In this document: piece by piece, positions 40,558 to 48,361 of the stretch
How the letters are laid out: every line of letters begins with the position of its first letter
How positions within the stretch are numbered: position 1 is the stretch's first letter
Origin: JANXQG01 sp963804375
Lineage (GTDB): Bacteria; Planctomycetota; Planctomycetia; Pirellulales; Thermoguttaceae
Length of the DNA: 64,000 nt
Reading direction: 5' to 3'
Assembly: GCA_963804375.1 (NCBI GenBank)
Contig: CAWDQE010000004.1
Coordinates: forward strand, 1-64,000
Notes under the pieces: generated by a model
The model's input: the letters and a program-made list of their open reading frames with translations, nothing else
The model's database searches: none
Told to the model about the DNA's origin: nothing
Made by a program: the position numbers and the translations under genes

Positions 40558-43500
40558 TCACTCTTTCCTCTCCTCCCACGCCTTCTTCTTCGCCTTCAGC
40601 AAGCGTTCGGTATACGTCTCTTCGTCTTTCTTCTCCGGCAAGAGCGAAGGCCCGGGCGCGCGAGGCTCCGCAGGCGCGGGCGGAGCCAGATCGTCCAACG
40701 GCTTTGCGTCGGCCGGGACTTGCGTCGGCAGTTCGAACCGCGTCGCCGCGCGGAGTTGCTCCAGGTGCCCGGTCACTTCCGCCTTGCGACTCTTGAGACG
40801 CTCGATGTACTGCGGCTGGGCCGGGGCCGCTTGTCGGCGGAGGACGAAATCGCGGAGGCGGACCAACAGCGGCGGCAGCCAGGCGAAGTTCACGTTCACG
40901 CGGCGGATGAACACGTCGCCCAGGAAGACACAACTGGCCATGAGGATCAGCCAGTGCCATGCCTCCTGGCTGCTGGTAGCCTTGGGCAGGTCGTGGCGGA
41001 AGGTGTTGAACTCCAGCAACTTGGCGGTCGGGGCGCCCGGTGGCGCAGTCACGACTCCGGGTCGCTGCCCGGCCGGGGCCTCGATCAGTTGGCCCGGCGG
41101 ACCGTCCTTGGGCTGCACGGCGGCAAGCTGGGTCAAAAGGGCGTCGTTCGGCCCGCGGTCGCGGAACTCGTCGGAATAAGGCACGTTCACGCCCGTCCGC
41201 AAGGGGGCCATGCCGCGGCCCGGATTGATCGTCACGAAGTAGCTTCCCGCCTCCTGCACGGGGAACGTGCCCACGTAACGGCCCGGCGCGGTCTGCTCGA
41301 TCTCCAAACCCAAGGGCTTCTTCAGATCGGGCCCGACGGCCGTGCCGGTCATGGTGAGGAAGTTGAGGAACTCATCCTTCTCGTCCAGCGCCGTGACGAC
41401 GACCCGCATCTTGCCTTCCAGCGGCTCGAAGGTGGCGGTCAGCCTTCCCGTTCCGCCCGGGGGCGCATCGACCAGCGCACGATCTGCGCGAAGAGCTTGT
41501 CGCCCGCCGCACTGCCGGACCAACCCGGCGTCCACAGCAATCCGGCATCGGTGGTGAAGGCGACCGCGCGCCCCAGGCCGTAGTTCCAGCCGGCCAGGAT
41601 CGTGGTGTTGTCCTCGCCGCCCGGCTTCGTGGCCAAGAGCACGGTTTCCACCAAGGGGTTCTCCTTCTTGCTGGTCAGCACGTAGCCTCTGATCGGCGGC
41701 AATTCGCTGATTCCGGACATCATCTCATGGTCGGATACCTGCTTCACGGGGAAGAAGGGACTCGACTCGGCGTCGCCGCCCGGATAGATCAACGGTCGGG
41801 AGACGCGGCGGGCCTCCTTCTGAAAGATCCGCGGCAGGGCCTTGTTGGGGTTGTTCACCGAATAGTATTTGCCCCCGCCCATGCTGGCGATGGAGGCAAG
41901 GTTTTGGCTCTCGGCCGTACCATGGGCATTGACGGCCACCGTGGAGATCGTCACGCCCATGGCCCGCAACCGGCCGATCGTCGCGTTCGACGGCGCGCCG
42001 GGGTCGCCGTCGCTAAGCACGATCATGTGCTTCACGGCCACCGCTTTGTTCTTCAGGCTGATAAAACCCTGTTCGGCCAGGAGCATGGCCGGTTCGAAGG
42101 TGGGCATGTCACCAGGGGTCATGCGATCGACGGCCCCCAGCAGCTTATTGCGGTACTGGCCGATCTCCACGGGACCCGGGCCGTAGATCCAGACCTCGTT
42201 GCCGTTCCACTGCATCACGCCGCAATAGTCCTGGGCACTGAGGGTCTTGATGGCCTCCTTGGCGATCTGCTTCTGGATGCCGTTGCCTTGGGCGATCTCG
42301 CTGGCGTGCATCAAGAGCACCAGCGCGCCGCGGGGGGCCACCTCGGCGTTGCGGATCTGGAAATCGACCGGCATGGCCTTTTCCAGTTCCGTGCCGGTCC
42401 AGCCGCCGGCGCCGAAGCTCTCCGGTCCGCCCAGCATGACCAGCCCCGCGCCCATCTGCTGCGTGTTGCGAACGAGCATGTCGATCTGCTCGTCGCTGAA
42501 GCTCACTTCATCGCTGGTCGCGCGGGGCACGTCGGCCAACACGACGGTGTCGTAGGTCTGCAACTCGGCCAGGCTGGAGAAAAGCCGGTCCGTAGCGCGG
42601 ACGACCACTTCCAGACCGTGCTGCCGCAGACGCTCGGCCAGCAGGTTGTACTCGTTGGGCCGTTCCTGGCTGACGATCAGCAGCACTTGCCCCTTGCCGG
42701 CCACGTGGGTGAAGGCCGTAGCCCGCTTGTTTTGCGGCATGGTGTTGTCTTCCGCCCGGTCGGGAATGAACTTGGCCTCGTAGGTGTAGAAGTTCGCACT
42801 GTCGATCGACTGCCGCAGGTTGAAGACCTTCTTGCCGGGCGGAATCGTCACGTGCTCTTCCAAGGGCGTGCCCACCGGCTGGTCGTCGACGATCTTCGTG
42901 ATCCGCAACCGGCCGGCGACTTCGCCCTGACCCGGAGTACCGGGTACCCCCGGACTACCGGGTGTCCGCGGAGTACCGGGTTCCCCGCCCGGCTTGGGTT
43001 CGCTGTTGTTGGAGAGCACGACGCGGAGGTCGAACTTCTCATTGAGGCGGACCTCGCTGGGCAGGATCACGCGTTCCACGGCCACCTCGGCCCGCAGCCG
43101 GTAGCGGATGGGAACGACGTCGATGCCGATGCCCCCGGCCGCCAGGGCCTGGGCCTGCTCCAGGGCGTTGCCCTGGTTTTGGTTGCCGTCGCTCACCAGC
43201 ACGATCCGCCGCGCGGCATCTTCGGGGAAGGTGGCCTGGGCCAGCTTCATGGCGGCGGCGATGTTCGTGGCTTGCGGGTCGAACAGGCTTTCGATCGAAG
43301 TGCCCATCTGCAGGTCGTCGTCGAAGGGCGGCAGCTCGATCGCCGCCTCGCGGCCGAAGACGATCACGCCCGCCCGGTCCTTCTCGCGGCGATGGGCATG
43401 GACTTCTTCCTTGATGTATTTGATCATTGCCTCGCGCTGCTCTTGCGGAATGCTCAGCGACTGGTCCAACAGGTAGATGACCGTCAGATGATCGTTGCTC

Positions 43501-43694
43501 CGCACGATCTGCAAGTCGGCCGCCGCCATGACCAGCAGCGCCACGACCAGCGTGCGCAGCGCCAAGGCCAGCCAACGTCGCACGCGGCCCAGGCCCACCA
43601 GGCGGCGAAAGCTGTACCACCAGAGCACCGGCAAGAGCAACACGAGGATTGCCAGGTAGGAAGGCGCGGCGAAGGTGGGATGGTAGGAGAACAT
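40558..43694 (-). CDS. BatA-like membrane VWA-domain protein, one frameshift, collagen-like insert
   Basis: ATG 43694 starts MFSYHPTFAAPSYLAILVLL, the double membrane anchor seen in BatA/aerotolerance-type proteins. A von Willebrand A domain follows with YLLDQSLSIPQEQ (MIDAS D-x-S-x-S) and RRIVLVSDGNQNQG, a glutamine-amidotransferase-like region (VLLIVSQERPNEYNLLAERL, GAGLVMLGGPESFGAGGW), and a second VWA-like region (KHMIVLSDGDPGAPSNATIG). At the five-base run 41459-41463 the frame breaks (WSMRP then the wrong frame); adding one base joins it to GGTGRLTATFEPLEGKMR and a C-terminal part with a membrane segment (WHWLILMASCVFLGDVFIRR) and a Lys-rich tail. The whole is about 1,045 residues. The likely role is with MoxR in envelope protein assembly or stress tolerance. 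The insert at about 42930-42985 encodes Gly-Thr-Pro repeats. Confidence 0.85.
42930..42985. repeat. Short GTACCGGGT-type repeat inside the VWA gene
   Basis: Three spaced copies of an AGTACCGGGT/ACTACCGGGT core lie in about 55 bases and encode the collagen-like segment EPGTPRTPGSPGVPGTPG in a linker between the VWA domain and the next beta-domain. The reading frame is preserved. The same core recurs elsewhere in the window (near 1957-2035, 44606-44643, 47283-47372 and 48255). Confidence 0.6.
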
Positions 43695-43697
43695 GGC

Positions 43698-44693
43698 CTA
43701 GTCTATTTTCACACATTGTACCCGATTATTATTGGTGTCCAACACGTACAGCTTTCCCTGCTGGTCGCGTGCCACGCCCCAGGGGTTGAACAATTCTCCT
43801 TCGCCCCGGCCTTCATGGCCCCAGCAGCCCAGGGAGCGTCCGTCGCGGGTGAACTTCTGGATGCGATGGTTGCCGTACTCGCAAAGATACAACGTGTCGT
43901 GCGGGGCCAGCACGATGTCGTAGGGATAGTACAACTCGCCCGGCTGGCTGCCTTGCGTCCCCCACATCTTCAGCCATTTGCCTTGCGTATCGAAGACCTG
44001 GATGCGATGGTTGCCGGCGTCGGTCACCCACAGATGGTCGTCGGCGTCGAAGACGATCTTCTGCGGGCGGACGAACTGGCCGGGCTGGGAACCGTGACCG
44101 CCCCACTGGAGGAGGAAGCGGCCGTCGGGTGCGAATTTCTGGATGCGGTCGAACTCGCCGTACTCGGAAACGTACAAATGGCCTTGCGAGTCCTGGGCCG
44201 TGCCGGTCACGAAGCCGAACTCGCCCCCCTTTTCGCCGTGCTTGCCGCCCAGGGTGCGGAGCAGCTTGCCTTCCGGCGAGTAGACGAGCACTTGGAAGTA
44301 ATGCGTGTCGGCCACCATCAGGTTGCCGTCGCGATCGAAGCTCAGGCCGGTCGGCTTGCCGTTGGCGTGGTCGGGCGTGGACCAACTGCGGAGGAAGGTG
44401 CCGTCGGTCTTGAAAACCTGGATTCGGGCGGTCTTGTCGACGATGTAGAGTTGGTCGTTGCGGTCGATGGCGATCGCGCGGGGGATTTGGAAGCGGCCGT
44501 CCGAGATGCCCGGCCGTCCCCAAACCGCCTCGACGCGGCCGATGTTGGATTCATCGTGGACGCAGCCGGGAAGGAGGAGCAGCGCCAGGAGCCAGCGGGC
44601 AGCGGCAAAGTACGGAGTACGGAGTACGGAGTACCGAGTACCGCGTCGCCATCGTGTCGCCGCTTGTGGCTGTCGTCCCATTTCGCCGCCCAT
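43698..44693 (-). CDS. NHL-repeat (six-bladed propeller) lipoprotein
   Basis: The 331-residue protein has a lipoprotein signal (ARWLLALLLLPGCVHDESN) and then about six NHL repeats: FQIPRAIAIDRNDQLYIVDK, KPTGLSFDRDGNLMVADT, FGFVTGTAQDSQGHLYVSEY, FVRPQKIVFDADDHLWVTDA, LYYPYDIVLAPHDTLYLCEY and LFNPWGVARDQQGKLYVLDT. It should be a periplasmic or envelope beta-propeller that binds protein or ligand. The stop is three bases before the VWA start, so the genes are co-transcribed. The region before the hydrophobic core is unusually long (about 32 residues) and contains RYSVLRTPYF, which is simply the translation of the tandem GTACGGA-type repeat at 44606-44643. No later Met is available, so the repeat appears to be a real part of the signal region. 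Confidence 0.85.
   Translation of the reverse strand: MGGEMGRQPQAATRWRRGTRYSVLRTPYFAAARWLLALLLLPGCVHDESNIGRVEAVWGRPGISDGRFQIPRAIAIDRNDQLYIVDKTARIQVFKTDGTFLRSWSTPDHANGKPTGLSFDRDGNLMVADTHYFQVLVYSPEGKLLRTLGGKHGEKGGEFGFVTGTAQDSQGHLYVSEYGEFDRIQKFAPDGRFLLQWGGHGSQPGQFVRPQKIVFDADDHLWVTDAGNHRIQVFDTQGKWLKMWGTQGSQPGELYYPYDIVLAPHDTLYLCEYGNHRIQKFTRDGRSLGCWGHEGRGEGELFNPWGVARDQQGKLYVLDTNNNRVQCVKID
44606..44643. repeat. Tandem GTACGGA/GTACCGA repeat in the NHL signal region
   Basis: Four to five imperfect units of 7-8 bases (AGTACGGAGTACGGAGTACC and continuation) lie in the first codons of the NHL lipoprotein gene. The units share the GTAC-centred core of the other dispersed short repeats in this window. 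Confidence 0.65.
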
Positions 44694-45119
44694 GACCGGA
44701 TTTGGATAAAGTCTTAGTTTAGCCGAACGTCAAACCGCTTGCACGCGAGGGTTTACGACAGTCCCCTGCTGCCGGCCCGATACCCTGTTCAGCCGCTCGA
44801 CCAGATGCCTCCTTCGGCGGTTTCGTCCGGCGCCGGTGCCGGACAAAAAGACCAAGAACACGGTTTCTCTTCGGACAGAAGTCGTTACCTGCGAACAACT
44901 TACGTCGCTTGACGGAAACGATTAGGCTGATTAGACTTAGGTATGTTCTTGGTGGATGGGTACAAGGGAGGCATTCTTGCGGGCAAGGTGCTTGGGACCA
45001 GCGAAAAAAATGTGTCGCCTTTCCTCCGCGAAAGGAGGCGACTTTCGCGGAGCGAAAGGCGACAATGCGACAATTATTGATTCGCCGGTCCTTACACGAT
45101 GAGCGGGTAGGAGAGTTTA
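44694..45119. other. Intergenic region upstream of the DUF4058 gene
   Basis: About 425 bases without a gene. A possible promoter for the DUF4058 gene is TTGACG (44909-44914), 17 bases, TAGACT (44932-44937). An inverted repeat follows at 45013-45064. The remaining part holds short GC-rich stretches and no open frame that I find convincing. Confidence 0.45.
45013..45064. repeat. Palindromic repeat of the GTCGCCTTTC type
   Basis: TGTCGCCTTTC at 45013 starts an arm of about 22 bases that pairs, with one bulge, with the arm ending GCGAAAGGCGACA at 45064; the loop is about 7 bases. It lies in the leader of the DUF4058 gene, about 55 bases before its start, and would form a stable hairpin in the transcript. 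Confidence 0.75.
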
Positions 45120-45907
45120 ATGTCGATGATTTTTCCGGGCATGGATCCGTACTTGGAGAACCCGCAATTCTGGCCGGGGGTGCATAATTCGTTGATCGTT
45201 TATCTGCGGGACCACCTGCAACCACTCTTGCGCCTCGCTACCTGGCGGCGGTCGAGGACCGTTTGTACGTGGAGGGTCCCGACCGGCAAATCATTCCGGA
45301 CGTTTGGATCACACGATCGAAGCCGCAACAACGCTCCGGCAGTGCCGCCGTGGCGGAAATCGAGGAGCCGCTGGTCGTTCAGGCTTTCGGTCCGGAGATT
45401 CACGAGTCCTACATTGAAATCCTCGACCTGACGTCGCATCAGAACGTCGTCACGGTCATTGAGGTCATTAGTCCGACCAACAAGTTCCCCGGTCCGGGTC
45501 AAGACTCCTACTTGGCGAAGCAACGGGAAGTTCGCTATAGCCAGGCGCACCTCGTCGAGATCGATCTGCTTCGCGTCGGCCCTCACGTCCTTGCCGTACC
45601 GACCTCGCTTATCGAGGGCCAGGCTTCGTTCGATTACCTGGTCTGCGTCAACCGCGCGCGCCCGCCACGGACTACCTTCGAACTCTACCCGCACCGTTTA
45701 CGCGAACCGTTGCCAAAATTCGGCGTCCCCTTAGCTGACGATGATCCCGACGTGCCCGCCGACCTTCAGGCGGTCGTTGCGCATACCTACCAGGCCGGCG
45801 CGTATCGCGACCGCATCGATTATTCCCGCCCCTGCAAGCCGCCCCTTTTAGCCGAAGATCAGGCCTGGGCCGATGAGTTGATCCGCAAAAGCGCCGAGGG
45901 TGAGTGA
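45120..45907 (+). CDS. DUF4058 family protein, one frameshift
   Basis: The N-terminus MSMIFPGMDPYLENPQFWPG and VHNSLIVYLRDHLQPLLR is the DUF4058 signature. At 45231-45238 a single missing base (a C-run reduced by one) breaks the frame; repaired, it continues PRYLAAVEDRLYVEGPDRQI, IPDVWI, ILDLTSHQNVVTVIEVISPT, GPGQDSYLAKQREVRYSQAH, LVEIDLLRVGPHVLA and ends DQAWADELIRKSAEG, a full-length family member of about 262 residues. DUF4058 proteins are widespread in planctomycetes and cyanobacteria and have no established function; the VIEV/LVEIDLLR core is reminiscent of restriction-endonuclease-like folds, which is only a resemblance. It is monocistronic, with an inverted repeat in its leader. Confidence 0.85.
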
Positions 45908-45998
45908 ACACTCCTTGTCTTCATCCGCGGCCGGGAGTCGAATGGCTCCAGGCATACTGGCTCGAATTTCCAATCATCCGATTGGAAAATCGGCAGGA

Positions 45999-47261
45999 TC
46001 ATATCGTCCGATTGCGATGAAACACCCGCTTTGCCGCATCTAACGCGGGCCCGAGCTGCTCGACCTCGGCGAGCGTGTTGTAGAGATAGAAGCTGGCCCG
46101 GGCGGTCGCCCCCACGTTGAAACGCTTGTGCAAGGGCATGGCGCAATGGTGCCCGGCGCGGACGGCGATGCCGGAGCGGTCCAGCACCTCGGCCACATCG
46201 TGGGCGTGAATGTGCTCGAGCGTGAAACTGACGATCCCCGCCTTGTGCTGCGGGGCAGGTCCGAGGATCCGCAGGCCCTCGATGCCTTCCAGGATCTCGT
46301 GGGCCCGCATGACCAGCAGCCGCTCGTGCTGGGCGATCGCCGCCAGGCCGATGCGGTTGAGATAATCGATGGCCGCCCCCAGGCCGATGGCGGAAACGAT
46401 CGGCGGCGTGCCGGCCTCGAACTTGGCCGGCAGATCGCCCGGCTCGAAGTGATCCAGGAGCACGCGGCGGATCATGCTCCCGCCGCCCAGGAAAGGGGGC
46501 ATGGCCTCCAGCAGCTCGCGCTTGCCATAAAGCACGCCCACGCCCGACGGCCCCAGCATCTTGTGGCCGCTGAAGACAAGGAAGTCGCAGTCCAGGGCCT
46601 GCACGTCGGTCTTCTGGTGCGGCACGCTCTGGGCCCCATCCACCAGCGTCAGGGCCCCGGCCTGATGGGCGCGGCGAATGATTTCGCCCACGGGGTTGAT
46701 CGTGCCCAGGACGTTGGAAATCGACGCGAAGGCGACGAGCCTGGTTCGCCCGGTGAGCAGCCGGTCGAGTGCATCCAGGCAGAGCAGGCCGTCGTCGCTC
46801 AGGGGAATATGCCGCAGCACCGCGCCGCGGCGCTCGGCAAGCTGCTGCCAGGGGACGAGATTTGCATGATGCTCCATCTCGGTGAGCAGGATCTCGTCGC
46901 CGGGCTCGATGTTCGCATCGCCCCAGCTCCGGGCAACGGTATTGATGCCTGAAGTTGCTCCCGAGGTGAAAATACACTGCTCGCGCTGGGGGGCATTGAT
47001 GAACGCGCGGACTGTTTCGCGGGCCTCGTCGAACAGTTCGTCCGACTCCTGGGCCAGTTGGTGGATGCCGCGATGCACGTTGGCATAGTGCTCTTCGTAG
47101 CAACTGACGATCGACTGGATGACCGCGCGCGGATGCTGCGTGCTGGCCGCGTTGTCGAAGTAGATGAGCGGCACGCCGGGGCGGACCTCGCGGCTGAGGA
47201 TGGGGAAATCTTCACGGCAGGCCAAAGGATCCAACTGCCCGGTTTGCACAAGCGTGCTCAT
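45999..47261 (-). CDS. sufS: Cysteine desulfurase, SufS type
   Basis: SufS takes sulfur from cysteine for Fe-S cluster assembly. ATG 47261 (AAAGG upstream) gives 420 residues: CREDFPILSREVRPGVPLIY, FDNAASTQHPRAVIQSI, NVHRGIHQLAQESDELFDEA, FTSGATSGINTVARSWG, LTEMEHHANLVPWQQLAERR, LVDGAQSVPHQKTDVQALDC, FLVFSGHKMLGPSGVGVLYG (PLP-lysine) and VRAGHHCAMPLHKRFNVGAT (catalytic Cys loop, SufS-like RxGHHCA). The ATG overlaps the sufU stop as TGATG, so the two are translationally coupled and form the SufU-SufS pair found in bacteria without SufE. The frame stays open upstream into sufU, but those residues come from the short repeat and are not part of the enzyme. Confidence 0.95.
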   Translation of the reverse strand: MSTLVQTGQLDPLACREDFPILSREVRPGVPLIYFDNAASTQHPRAVIQSIVSCYEEHYANVHRGIHQLAQESDELFDEARETVRAFINAPQREQCIFTSGATSGINTVARSWGDANIEPGDEILLTEMEHHANLVPWQQLAERRGAVLRHIPLSDDGLLCLDALDRLLTGRTRLVAFASISNVLGTINPVGEIIRRAHQAGALTLVDGAQSVPHQKTDVQALDCDFLVFSGHKMLGPSGVGVLYGKRELLEAMPPFLGGGSMIRRVLLDHFEPGDLPAKFEAGTPPIVSAIGLGAAIDYLNRIGLAAIAQHERLLVMRAHEILEGIEGLRILGPAPQHKAGIVSFTLEHIHAHDVAEVLDRSGIAVRAGHHCAMPLHKRFNVGATARASFYLYNTLAEVEQLGPALDAAKRVFHRNRTI

Positions 47262-47755
47262 CAGCGGCTTACCTTTCCCGAGCCACCCGGTGGGGCATCC
47301 AGTACTCTGGGTCCGGGTTGCGACGGATCGGAATCGTCGGGGCACCCGGTACTCTGGGTCCGGGTCGCGACGGGCGAGTAGATGGCCGATTGCAGCACCC
47401 GCCAAGGCAACAGGCAGCACTTCTGCCGGTTCGGCGTGAGGCGTACGCCGAACAGGTCCAACATGTCGTTGGCGGTGAACGTCTTGACCTCCTCGATTGA
47501 GCGGCCGTCGAACTTCTCCACGATCATCGAGGCCGCCGCCTGGCTGATGCAGCAGCCGTCGCCGTCGAAGAACAGCTCGCGGAGGGTGCCGCGATCATCG
47601 ATCTGCAATTCCATGCGGACCACGTCGCCGCAAAGGGGATTGTCGTCCTGATGGGCGTGCGTGCAGTGCGCGCAGTGGCCGCGATGGTACGGGTCCTCAT
47701 AGTGATCGAGAATATGGTCCTGGTAAAGCTCTTCTTCGTCGGCAGGCATGATCAT
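47261..47755 (-). CDS. sufU: Fe-S assembly sulfur-transfer protein, SufU/NifU-like, with repeat-derived tail
   Basis: The protein starts MIMPADEEELYQDHILDHYE and contains NPLCGDVVRMELQIDDRGTL (Cys-Gly-Asp), FFDGDGCCISQAAASMIVEK (Gly-x-Gly-Cys) and LTPNRQKCCLLPWRVLQSAI (Arg-x-x-Cys), the three Cys sites of SufU that bind zinc and accept sulfur from SufS. Family members normally end soon after LPWRVLQ. Here about 38 residues follow (beginning SPVATRTQSTGCPDDSDPSQ) which are the translation of the short repeat at 47283-47372, so the gene has gained a tail. ATG 47749 is an alternative start two codons later. It lies upstream of sufS with a TGATG overlap. Confidence 0.88.
   Translation of the reverse strand: MIMPADEEELYQDHILDHYEDPYHRGHCAHCTHAHQDDNPLCGDVVRMELQIDDRGTLRELFFDGDGCCISQAAASMIVEKFDGRSIEEVKTFTANDMLDLFGVRLTPNRQKCCLLPWRVLQSAIYSPVATRTQSTGCPDDSDPSQPGPRVLDAPPGGSGKVSR
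47283..47372. repeat. Direct short repeat at the 3' end of sufU
   Basis: Two copies of an approximately 34-base unit occur, containing AGTACTCTGGGTCCGGGTTG (about 47301-47320) and GGTACTCTGGGTCCGGGTCG (about 47351-47370), each preceded by GGGGCA and CC. They encode the extra SufU tail and belong to the GTAC/CCGGGT-type repeat set of this window. Confidence 0.7.
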
Positions 47756-48361
47756 CCGAGTAAGGAGACAAAAGGAAATCCACTGTCTTAGTGTAGGTAG
47801 GAAGGGGTTGCAGGGCAAGGTAAGGTGGGCAAACCAAGGTCTCCGCGATCGACATACCCCTGGTAGGGTGGGACTGGCCTCGCAAAATCCAGTAGCTTTG
47901 GTGCTTTACGGCAATCAAGCTTTAACGCCGGTTTTGTTCCGAGATTTGCCGAGACAATTCGTCGCGTAGCGACGCTGTGATGGTAGCCGTGGTTTTAACC
48001 CACGTTGTTACACACAAGTCCGGCAACGACCCCATCCAGCTCGCCTGGATGGTAAAGGAGTTGGACGGCTGAGCACCGACAGCATTGAGAATCAGACCCC
48101 ATCCAGCTCGCCTGGATGGTGAATCAGGTTGCCCAGCTAGTCCGTTCTCGCGCCGTAGCCGTAGAACCTCCTTCACCCACGGGACGAGCCCGTGGGGCTC
48201 GTTTGTCTTCTTCTTATCCGTTCTAGCCATTCAGCCTTGTTCACCATCCGCACCCAGAGGGTACCCGGCCGGATTGACGAGCCTGTCTTGTCCTTTTAGA
48301 CTAAACACTTGTCAAAATTTTTTTTCGCACGTCGATTCCTTTCTTATTTCCCTTGACGCTC
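47756..48361. other. Intergenic region between sufU and transketolase, rich in hairpins
   Basis: About 600 bases without a gene separate these divergently transcribed genes. It contains a half-arm of the 36247 repeat family (47864-47883), two copies of a 21-base palindrome (48032-48052 and 48099-48119), a further hairpin ACGAGCC-CGTGG-GGCTCGT at about 48182-48200, and GGGTACCCGG at about 48258. No clear promoter for either gene could be chosen among these. Confidence 0.5.
48032..48119. repeat. Two direct copies of a 21-bp palindrome
   Basis: CCATCCAG-CTCGC-CTGGATGG is present at 48032-48052 and exactly again at 48099-48119 (67-base offset). Each copy is an 8-bp-arm hairpin and both sit in the same orientation, like a REP-type pair. 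Confidence 0.85.

Noticed and set aside
44719..45225. Minus-strand open frame over the intergenic region and DUF4058 start
   Set aside because: No recognisable motif; it crosses an inverted repeat and the antisense of a known family start.
47262..47420. N-terminal extension of sufS into sufU
   Set aside because: The extra residues are repeat-derived and read through sufU codons in another frame; the TGATG overlap supports ATG 47261.
48020..48130. Possible CRISPR array from the two repeated 21-mers
   Set aside because: Only two copies, each itself a palindrome, and no cas genes; better explained as REP-like elements.
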